From NCBI GenBank assembly GCA_017745295.1, contig JAGHZR010000023.1, forward strand, positions 1-64,000: a DNA stretch of 64,000 nucleotides, written 5' to 3'. The position numbers were made by a program, and so were the translations under genes. This document shows positions 1 through 8,916 of the stretch, piece after piece; position 1 is the first letter of the stretch; every line of letters begins with the position of its first letter. Source of the DNA: Novosphingobium sp. GTDB taxonomy: Bacteria; Pseudomonadota; Alphaproteobacteria; Sphingomonadales; Sphingomonadaceae. The notes beneath the pieces are model-generated. The model saw only the letters and a program-made list of their open reading frames with translations, did no database searches and was not told where the DNA came from.

Positions 1-1658
<1,658 letters not shown>

Positions 1659-1673
1659 CGATTATGCCCGGTT

Positions 1674-1777
1674 CTCTGCTGCGCGCCCCTGAATATCCGG
1701 GTTTGCGCAGCAGAGCCGAGAGCACGTCTCGATGAACAACAAGGCGCCCCGCTCTTCTCCGTCGAAGAGCGGGGCGC
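1674..1777 (+). terminator. Two consecutive hairpins downstream of rpoD
   Basis: Hairpin one pairs 1674-1684 with 1705-1715 (11 bp, perfect). Hairpin two pairs 1744-1757 with 1764-1777 (14 bp, perfect, GC-rich, 6-nt loop). There is no strong T-run after either. They sit between the convergent ends of rpoD and the M20 gene at 1888 and probably terminate or stabilise both transcripts. Confidence 0.6.
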
Positions 1778-1887
1778 TGCCGTTTCCGGCAGGTTCATGA
1801 CCACCTGAGCAAATCGGATAAAGAGACCGGCCGGAGCAGTTCCAGTCTCGTCAGGGTGTTGATCGCTCCGGCCGGTGGCGCCCTGGG

Positions 1888-3501
1888 CTAGTCGCCCGCG
1901 CCGGAAGTTTCACGCCCGGCCGCCTCGTAATCGACCCCGAGCTGTTGCAGGTAGGAATCGTATTTCCTGGGATCGTAATACTGCCCCTGCATCGATGGGC
2001 GGATCTGCGCCATCGTGCGGGCATTGCGGTCGACCGCGGGCATGTCGGTCGGCGCGATCAGCGGATCGTACTTCTGGTCCTTGAGCTGGACGTCCTTCAT
2101 CCAGGTCTTGGCATCGCTGACAAGCTGCGGCGTGGTCATCAGGTCGAGGATGGTCATCGCCACTGCCTTGGCGCCGACGACGGTGCCCTTGTGCGCGATC
2201 GGCGTGGCCATCGCCATTGCCGCAGTGACATGGTGGAAGATCACGTTGGGAATGTTGGCCGGATAGCCGATGGTGACGGTGGGTACCGTCCACATGACAT
2301 CGCCGATGTCGTCCGATCCACCGAAGCTGGCATCGCCGCGCGTCTCCGGCGTGGAAAGCGGCATGACCTTGTCCGACAGCGGCGCCACTTTGAGGTGGTT
2401 CTTCACCTGCACCGCCTTGGCGAATGCCTGATCGGCGGCGGACCACTGCGGCACGCCCACCGTCTCGATATTGGCGTAGAGTGCCTCGGCCAGCGGCTTG
2501 TTGCCGTAGTTGGGCGCAGCAAAGCCCAGCACCTTGCGGCTGACCGTGGTGCCCGTCGCCAGTGCCGAGGCTTCCGAAATCTGGTTACCCACTTCGTAGA
2601 GATTGCGCAGCGTCGCGAAATCCTTGTCGCGGAAGTAGTACCAGCTGCTGGCCTTGTCCGGCACCACGTTGGGCTGGCCGCCGCCGTTGGTGATGACGTC
2701 GTGCGAACGCTGCGTGAGCGGCAGGTGCTCGCGCCGGAAGTTCCACATGACATCCATCAGCTCCACACCGTCGAGCGCGCTGCGGCCCTCCCACGGCATT
2801 CCGGCCGAGTGCGCGGTCTTGCCCTTCCACTCGTACTCGACCGAGATCATGCCGGTGAGACCGAGATCGCCCCAGCCGGTGCCGAACCCTGTGTTGACGT
2901 GCGCGAAGATCGAGGCATCGACGTCCTTGAACATCCCGGCGCGCACGTAATAGGCCTTGGACGCCAGCAGTTCCTCGGCCACGCCGGGCCAGAGCATCAG
3001 GCGACCCTGGATGCCATGCTTCGTCATCACCTGCTTGGCGGCGAGCGCAGCGGCGACCATCAGCGGCATGCCGGAATTATGCCCCTCACCGTGCCCCGGC
3101 GCGCCTTCGGTCAGCGGCTTCACATCGGCGACGCCGGGCACCTGCGACACGCCGAGCAGCCCGTCGATATCGCTGCCGAGCGCGATTTTCGGGCCGCCGC
3201 TGCCCCATGTCGCAGTGAAGGCGGTCGGCACGCCGGCCACGCCGCGCTCCACCTTGAATCCGTTCTTCTCCAGAATTCCGGCCAGGTATTCGCTGGTCTT
3301 CACTTCCTGGAAGCCCGGTTCGGCGAACGAGTAGATCTCGTCCACCATGACCTGGATCTGCTTGCGCTGCGCCTCGACGGCGGCGGCGACTTCCTGTTTC
3401 AGCGCCGGATCGGCAGCGGCCTGCGCGGCAGCCGGGATCAGCGAGGCCGCAGCGAGAGCGGCGGCGATCAGGGTACGCAAGCCCGAACGCGGCGCTGCCA
3501 T
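1888..3501 (-). CDS. Secreted M20-family (AbgB-like) amidohydrolase, copy 1
   Basis: Predicted periplasmic metal-dependent amidohydrolase of the M20 AbgB/amidohydrolase group, which cleaves N-acyl or aminobenzoyl amino acids and small peptides. It is 537 residues with a Sec signal peptide (residues 1-30, hydrophobic stretch then AQA). The family landmarks seen in E. coli AbgB can be followed: the DIDGLLGVSQ aspartate (D113), the GHGEGHNSG block (H137, H141), AEELLASK, the THV/AHV histidine, AHSAGMPWEGRSALD, and near the end SDDIGDVMW and PIAHKG. In the GHGxGH block the usual metal-ligand Cys is Glu (E139). The ATG at 3501 was chosen because it opens a signal peptide; the frame continues upstream only through a palindromic repeat and out-of-frame neighbour sequence. 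It is the last gene behind a TonB receptor and a paralogue. The substrate cannot be read from sequence. Confidence 0.88.
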   Translation of the reverse strand: MAAPRSGLRTLIAAALAAASLIPAAAQAAADPALKQEVAAAVEAQRKQIQVMVDEIYSFAEPGFQEVKTSEYLAGILEKNGFKVERGVAGVPTAFTATWGSGGPKIALGSDIDGLLGVSQVPGVADVKPLTEGAPGHGEGHNSGMPLMVAAALAAKQVMTKHGIQGRLMLWPGVAEELLASKAYYVRAGMFKDVDASIFAHVNTGFGTGWGDLGLTGMISVEYEWKGKTAHSAGMPWEGRSALDGVELMDVMWNFRREHLPLTQRSHDVITNGGGQPNVVPDKASSWYYFRDKDFATLRNLYEVGNQISEASALATGTTVSRKVLGFAAPNYGNKPLAEALYANIETVGVPQWSAADQAFAKAVQVKNHLKVAPLSDKVMPLSTPETRGDASFGGSDDIGDVMWTVPTVTIGYPANIPNVIFHHVTAAMAMATPIAHKGTVVGAKAVAMTILDLMTTPQLVSDAKTWMKDVQLKDQKYDPLIAPTDMPAVDRNARTMAQIRPSMQGQYYDPRKYDSYLQQLGVDYEAAGRETSGAGD

Positions 3502-3515
3502 ATCGCCCCCCCGTT

Positions 3516-3600
3516 CGTCATTGCGAGCGTAGCTAAGCAATCCAGAGCGGCGCTGCCCCACCCTGGATTGCCGCGCGGCTTCGCCGCTCGCAATGACGAG
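3516..3600. repeat. Dispersed palindromic repeat, family A, copy 1
   Basis: An imperfect palindrome whose outer arms CGTCATTGCGAGCG (3516-3529) and CGCTCGCAATGACG (3585-3598) match perfectly, with inner arms GCAATCCAG (3537-3545) and CTGGATTGC (3563-3571). It fills much of the 146-bp spacer between the two M20 genes. A second copy is at 5281-5365. Confidence 0.85.
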
Positions 3601-3647
3601 AGTGGGAGCAGCAATGCGGGATTTCGTGAAATTCCTGCCCATCCCGA

Positions 3648-5240
3648 TTACTCCGCCGGCTTCGTCAGGGTCGGGTACTTCACCCCCAGCTGGTCGAGAT
3701 AAGTCGGATACTTGGCCGGATTGTAGTAGTACTTCTCCATCATAGGCCGGTAGAGCTGCATGTTGCGCTCGTTGAGCCAGATCGCAGGCACGTCCTTGTC
3801 GGTCAGGACCGGGGCATACGTGTCGGTCTTCAACTGGACATCGGTGAAGTAAGTCTTGGCATCGCTGACGAGCTGCGGTGTCGTCACGATATCGAGCACG
3901 GTCATGGCCACGGCCTTGGCGCCCGCTTCCACGCCCTTGTGCGCGATCGGCGTCGCCATCGCGAAAGCCGAGGTGGAGTTGTGGCCGATCATGTTCGGGA
4001 TGTTGGAGGGGAAGCGGATGGTGATCGTCGGCACCGCCCACATGATGTCGCCGATATCGTCCGAGCCGCCGCCCATCGAGGGCTTGCGGTTCTCCGGCGT
4101 CGAGAGTTCGGTGACTTCGGACTTGAGCGGCTCGATCTTGCGGTCGTTGAAGGTCTGCGCGGCCTTGGCGAAGGCCTGATCGTCGGCGCTCCACTTGGGC
4201 ATGCCGACCGCCTTGATGTTGGCATAGGCCGCCTCGGCCAGCGGCTTGTTGCCGAAGTTCGGCGCGGCATAGCCCAGCGTCTGCTGCGTCACCGTGGTGC
4301 CGGTGGCGAGCGCGGCGGCCTTGGCGATATCGTTGCCAGTCTCGTAGAGCTTGCGGATATCGGCGAAAGTGCGCTCGCGGAAGAAGTACCAGATGCTGGC
4401 CTTGTCCGGCACGACGTTGGGCTGGCCGCCGCCATTGGTGATGATCATGTGCGAACGCTGCGTGAGCGGCAGGTGCTCGCGCCGGAAGTTCCAGGCGACG
4501 TCCATGATCTCCACCGCGTCGAGCGCGCTGCGGCCTTCCCACGGCATGCCCGCCGAGTGCGCGGTCTTGCCCTTGAAGCTGTACTCGACCGAGACCATGC
4601 CGTTGTTGCCCATCTCGCCGTAGCCGGTCGAGAAATCGGAACTGACATGGGTGAAGATCGAGGCATCGACGTCCTTGAACATCCCGGCGCGCACGTAATA
4701 GGCCTTGGTCGCCAGCAGTTCCTCGGCCACGCCCGGCCAGAGCATCAGGCGCCCTTCGAGGCCATGCTTCGTCATCACCTTCTTCACCGCGATGGCGGCG
4801 GCGACCATCAGCGGCATGCCGGAGTTATGCCCCTCGCCGTGCCCCGGCGCGCCTTCCACCAGCGGCTTCAGGTAGGGCAGGCCGGGGGTCTGCGAAACGC
4901 CGAGCACGTCGTCGATATCGCTGCCCAGCGCGACTTTCGGACCGCCCTTGCCCCAGCTGGCGGTGAAGGCGGTGGGAATGCCCGCCACCCCGCGCGTCAC
5001 CGTGAAGCCGTTCTTTTCGAGGATGCCGGTAAGGTATTCGCTGGTCTTCACTTCCTGGAAGCCGGGTTCGGCAAAGCTGAAGATCTGGTCGACCATGACC
5101 TGGATCTGCTTGCGCTGCGCCTCCACTTCGGCGGAAACTTCGTCCTTGAGCGCCTGGGGAGCGGCGGCCCGGGCGGGAGCGCCCCCTAACATCGTAGTGG
5201 CGAGAGCGGCAGCGAGGGCGGCGCGCTTGAACATTTTCAT
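3648..5240 (-). CDS. Secreted M20-family (AbgB-like) amidohydrolase, copy 2
   Basis: Paralogue of the gene at 1888-3501, alignable along its whole length (530 residues), so the pair arose by tandem duplication. Sec signal peptide at residues 1-25 (MKMFKRAALA... ending APARA). Putative metal-site residues: D110, H134, E136 in place of the normal Cys, H138, E173/E174 and H198, followed by AHSAGMPWEGRSALD, the NGGGQPNVVPDKA strand and IAHKG near the C-terminus. The ATG at 5240 is preceded by AGGAG at 8-nt spacing, which decides the start over an ATG 10 codons upstream. It sits between the TonB receptor gene and copy 1, all on the minus strand with about 147-bp spacers. Expected role: periplasmic hydrolysis of an imported N-acyl amino acid or peptide; substrate unknown. 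Confidence 0.88.
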   Translation of the reverse strand: MKMFKRAALAAALATTMLGGAPARAAAPQALKDEVSAEVEAQRKQIQVMVDQIFSFAEPGFQEVKTSEYLTGILEKNGFTVTRGVAGIPTAFTASWGKGGPKVALGSDIDDVLGVSQTPGLPYLKPLVEGAPGHGEGHNSGMPLMVAAAIAVKKVMTKHGLEGRLMLWPGVAEELLATKAYYVRAGMFKDVDASIFTHVSSDFSTGYGEMGNNGMVSVEYSFKGKTAHSAGMPWEGRSALDAVEIMDVAWNFRREHLPLTQRSHMIITNGGGQPNVVPDKASIWYFFRERTFADIRKLYETGNDIAKAAALATGTTVTQQTLGYAAPNFGNKPLAEAAYANIKAVGMPKWSADDQAFAKAAQTFNDRKIEPLKSEVTELSTPENRKPSMGGGSDDIGDIMWAVPTITIRFPSNIPNMIGHNSTSAFAMATPIAHKGVEAGAKAVAMTVLDIVTTPQLVSDAKTYFTDVQLKTDTYAPVLTDKDVPAIWLNERNMQLYRPMMEKYYYNPAKYPTYLDQLGVKYPTLTKPAE

Positions 5241-5280
5241 GAGAGGAACTCCTTTGGCCTCACGTGGCATCCAAAACAGT

Positions 5281-5365
5281 CGTCATTGCGAGCGAAGCGA
5301 AGCAATCCAGCGAGGAGCCGCGACGCTCTGGATTGCCGCAGCCCTCCGGGCCTCGCAATGACGAG
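5281..5365. repeat. Dispersed palindromic repeat, family A, copy 2
   Basis: Same repeat as 3516-3600: left arm CGTCATTGCGAGCG at 5281-5294, inner AAGCAATCCAG / CTGGATTGC, right end CTCGCAATGACG at 5352-5363. It lies in the 148-bp spacer between the TonB receptor and M20 copy 2, so both spacers of this operon carry one copy. Confidence 0.85.
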
Positions 5366-5388
5366 GCAGGGGAGAACCGCAGCAGTCA

Positions 5389-8274
5389 TCAGAACTCGAC
5401 CCGCGCCGAGACACGGAAGGTGCGGCCGATCACGTCGTAACGGCTGCGGTTGGTCTGGGCATAGGCAGGCACGTTGTTGCCGTCGGGACCGTTGCCGACG
5501 AGTACCGGGTCCTTGTTCAGCACGTTGTTGACGATGAAAGTCAGGTGCCCGATGCCGTTGTTCATCGCCGGGAACTTGAAGTCGACCGAGGTGTCGAAAT
5601 AGACCGCGCCCTTGATCGAATTGTCGTTGATCGTGCGGTACTGCGCGGTGCTGGTCGAGCAATTGCCGTCGCACGCAATCCAGTCGTTGCCGTAGACGCC
5701 GTTGGTGAAGCCGCGCGCGACCAGGTTGAAGGTGACGGGATCGATGTCGTAGAACGCGCTCAGGCGATAGACCCAGCTGGGCGAGGCATAAGTGCCGCTG
5801 GTCAGCACACCCGCATAGTCGATCGGGAAGCTGATGCCGTCATCGACCACGTTCTCGATATAGTGGGTGGTCTGGCCGTGCAGGCGCAGATTGCCGGGAC
5901 CGACCTGGGCGGAATAGCTCGCCTCGATATCGAAGCCTTTGGTCTTCTGGCGCGCGAAGTTGATCGGCGTGAGATCGATCGTGCTGAGCTGTCCGTTCAC
6001 GAACTTGATGTTCGGGCAGTACGAGCTGATGCCCTGCTCATAGCACAGATCCACCGTCTGCTGCGCGGTGATCGATCCGATCGCGTCCTTGATCTTGATC
6101 TGGTAGTAATCGAACGAGAGCGAGAAGCCCGGCAGGAAGGTCGGTTCGAACACCGCGCCCAGGGTCCAGCTGTCGGCCACTTCGGGCTTGAGATTGCGGT
6201 TGCCGAAAGCGTTCTGCACGAATTGCAGCGATCCGGTCTGCGGGGCACTGGCGCCGGTGGGGATGATGACCGAATTGGTGCGTGCCGTACCCGCCGCGAA
6301 CAGCTCGTCGAGGTTGGGCGCGCGGATGTCATGGCTCAGGGTGCCGCGCAGGCGCAGGCTGTCGATCGCCTGCCAGTTGGCGCCGACCTTCCAGGTGCCG
6401 ACCCAGCCGGACGTCGAATAGTGCGTCCCGCGCGCGGCGGCGTTGACGTTCATGCCGTCGAAGATCGGCACATCGAGTTCGAGGAAGCCCTCGTAGACGT
6501 CGTACTTGCCACGGTTGACGCGGAAGTTGCCGTAGAGCCAGCCCGAATTGTACTGCGGATCGACCGAGCCGTTGATCTGCTCGCGCCGCCACTCGACGCC
6601 GGTGGCGAAGGCGAGATCACCGGCGGGCAGCGCAAAGGCCTTGCCGGAGATCGTCGCTGCGGCAACGTCCTGCTTGATGGTCTGGTGGCGCAGCGGCTGG
6701 TTGCCGTCGTTGTAGATGTAGTTCAGCGCCTCCTGCGAAGGCCCCTCGGTGCCGAGCCGATCGATCGGCACGCAGCCGTTGCCCGGATTGCTGAGCGTGG
6801 AGCGACACACGATATTGCCGGAAGCGTCGAACACCGCATCCTGCGCCAGCGTCATGCGGGAATTGATCCAGCTGTTGGTCAGTGCCTCACGCGCCTTGGT
6901 GACGCCCTTCTGATAGTAGACATCCCAGTTCATCGGCTTTTCGAACACGTCGAGCGTGCCTTTGGCGCCGACGACGCCGCGATAGACCTGGCGCTTGATG
7001 TCGCTGCCGGGGATCGGGAAGCCCGCATTGGAGGTGCCCACGGTGATCGTGGACAGCCCCTGCGCAGCCATCGCGGCGGCGACGGCGGGATACTGGCTGA
7101 GCAGATAGGCGTTGTCCGCCGCAATGCTCACGCCGGTGCTGGGCGTCTGCTGGTAGGAACTGGCGCTGACCGAACTGTTGTAGGAAAACTGGCCGAAGAT
7201 CTCGATGGCGGGCGTGATCTCGAAGCCGACGCGCTGGAACACGCTCAGGCGCTTGTCGAGCGGGACCAGCGTATTGGTGCCGAGATGGCCGTCGAGCGTC
7301 GTCTGCCAGTCGCCGCCGATCATCCACGGATTGCTGGCGCTGGTGGTGCCGTAGGTGAGCTGCCCGGTCTGGCCCTCACCCAGGAAATAGGTGCCGCGCA
7401 GCGGTCCGCTGGTGATGAGGCCGCCTGCGGTATAGCCCGAGGGCCCGATGCCGCTGCCGACCAGACGCTGCGGCTCGCCGTTGGTGGCGGTGTAGGCGGG
7501 ATTATTGATCTGGAAGTAGCCTCTGTCGTTCCAGCCGCGATGGATGCCTTCCTCGCGCTCCTGCTTGAAGTAGGAGATGTTGGTGAGCAGGTGCAGCCGG
7601 TCGTCCAGCAGCGAGAAGCCCGCCGTGCCGGTCAAGCGATAGTTGAAGGCATCGCCGTAAGTCGAGATGCCGGTATCCGCACCCAGCTTGAAGCCCTTGA
7701 ACCCGGTATCGAGAATGAAGTTGACGACGCCGCCCACCGCATCCGAACCGTAAGCGGCGGAAGCGCCGCCGGTGATGACCTCGACCCGCTTCACCAGGTC
7801 CTGAGGGATCGTGTTGATATCCACGGTGCCGCCCACGGTCGAGGCCACCGAGCGCTGGCCGTCGACCAATACCAGCGTGCGCCCGACGCCGAGGCCGCGC
7901 AGGCCGATCGAGTTGATACCCGCGCCCGCGTTGGAAAGGCCGCCCGAGGAATTGCCCGAAGTGCCGCTACCGGCGATGGCGGGAAGCTGGTTCACGAAGT
8001 CGGAGATGTTCGCCGGGGCCTGCGCTGCGATATCCGCCTCGCCCAGCACGGCCACGGGCGTCGGCGCGCTGTAGCCGTCGCCGACGATGCGCGAGCCGGT
8101 GACGACGATGTCCTTCAGCGGCTCTTCTTCGGCGGACGCCGCCTCTTGCGCCAGCACCGGCGCGGCCAGAAACAGCGGAAGCGCCGCGCCTGCCATGAGC
8201 AGGGTGCGAAGCGAACGCGCCGAAAAGGTTTCCATCGTCCCCGGCGCTGTCGAGGTCTGGACTGCATTGCGCAT
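5389..8274 (-). CDS. TonB-dependent outer-membrane receptor
   Basis: Outer-membrane beta-barrel transporter energised by TonB. The 961-residue product has a signal peptide (hydrophobic MAGAALPLFLAAPVLAQ at about residues 27-43), a TonB-box-like DIVVTGSRI, a plug domain with the Gly/Ser-rich SGTSGNSSGGLSNAGAG loop, the GINSIGLRGLGVGRTLVLVDGQR-type plug signature and a barrel ending in aromatic Phe (FRVSARVEF). The ATG at 8274 has AGGGAG upstream; ATGs further upstream would add an unrelated N-terminus before the signal peptide. First gene of a minus-strand run with two secreted M20 amidohydrolases, and divergent (642-bp gap) from a secreted metalloprotease and an Lrp regulator, which suggests peptides or N-acyl amino acids as the ligand (inference). 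Confidence 0.93.
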   Translation of the reverse strand: MRNAVQTSTAPGTMETFSARSLRTLLMAGAALPLFLAAPVLAQEAASAEEEPLKDIVVTGSRIVGDGYSAPTPVAVLGEADIAAQAPANISDFVNQLPAIAGSGTSGNSSGGLSNAGAGINSIGLRGLGVGRTLVLVDGQRSVASTVGGTVDINTIPQDLVKRVEVITGGASAAYGSDAVGGVVNFILDTGFKGFKLGADTGISTYGDAFNYRLTGTAGFSLLDDRLHLLTNISYFKQEREEGIHRGWNDRGYFQINNPAYTATNGEPQRLVGSGIGPSGYTAGGLITSGPLRGTYFLGEGQTGQLTYGTTSASNPWMIGGDWQTTLDGHLGTNTLVPLDKRLSVFQRVGFEITPAIEIFGQFSYNSSVSASSYQQTPSTGVSIAADNAYLLSQYPAVAAAMAAQGLSTITVGTSNAGFPIPGSDIKRQVYRGVVGAKGTLDVFEKPMNWDVYYQKGVTKAREALTNSWINSRMTLAQDAVFDASGNIVCRSTLSNPGNGCVPIDRLGTEGPSQEALNYIYNDGNQPLRHQTIKQDVAAATISGKAFALPAGDLAFATGVEWRREQINGSVDPQYNSGWLYGNFRVNRGKYDVYEGFLELDVPIFDGMNVNAAARGTHYSTSGWVGTWKVGANWQAIDSLRLRGTLSHDIRAPNLDELFAAGTARTNSVIIPTGASAPQTGSLQFVQNAFGNRNLKPEVADSWTLGAVFEPTFLPGFSLSFDYYQIKIKDAIGSITAQQTVDLCYEQGISSYCPNIKFVNGQLSTIDLTPINFARQKTKGFDIEASYSAQVGPGNLRLHGQTTHYIENVVDDGISFPIDYAGVLTSGTYASPSWVYRLSAFYDIDPVTFNLVARGFTNGVYGNDWIACDGNCSTSTAQYRTINDNSIKGAVYFDTSVDFKFPAMNNGIGHLTFIVNNVLNKDPVLVGNGPDGNNVPAYAQTNRSRYDVIGRTFRVSARVEF

Positions 8275-8916
8275 TGCGAAAACTCCCTGTGACTGAACCC
8301 TCTTCGCCACAGACGCCCTCATCCCGATGGCTGGAGAAAAGGCGCAATCTCCCCGGCGCACGAATGCACCCACCGTCATTGCGGTGCCGCTTGCTGCGGA
8401 CTGGTGAGCAACCCCTGAACTCCGCTTCCGCATCCCTCGTGCGAGAAGCCCATCATCCGGCGGTGCCCGTCTTGTATCGGCCCCTTTTCGACTATCGGTA
8501 GGGCCGATCCGGACTTCCGCCTGACATCGTCGATACTATCCGGAAGGGTGCGATTGATCCCACGAAAGTTGGGACATTTTTGACAGTACTGTGATGGATT
8601 TCATCGCCAAGTTCGAATTTCACGCAAGATTGGTGCACGCCACCCCACATCGAGCGCACTTTCCGGAACGCGGCACTGTCATGATTCGCGAAATGCAGTG
8701 CAGCATCGCGCTGAACGGTTTCAAGTCGTGCAGGCCGCCCCGCTTCTGCGCAGGAATTTCACGCTGATCGCCGACGCGGCGCAGGATTCCATCAACGTCC
8801 TGACAATCGCCCCCGATAAGTTCGGGGAAGCTGCGCCGGGTTTGCGCTAGGCTTTGCTGCATCGGCGAACGAGGGTTCATGGTCTCGCCGAGAGCTTGCC
8901 AAGGAGAACTATCTCG
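8275..8916. other. Long divergent intergenic region (TonB receptor / metalloprotease)
   Basis: 642 bp without a convincing intact gene. It must carry the promoters of both divergent units, but no confident -35/-10 pair was found. The minus-strand reading of about 8650-8850 yields a stretch (ELIGGDCQDVDGILRRV, then REIPAQKRGG) that faintly resembles the C-terminal half of an IS5-type transposase; with no recognisable ends or catalytic acids this is only a possible decayed remnant. Confidence 0.35.

Noticed and set aside
3502..4542. N-terminal extension of the copy 1 M20 frame to a 884-codon ORF
   Set aside because: The extra part is copy 2 read out of frame plus a palindromic repeat; the real protein begins with a signal peptide at 3501.
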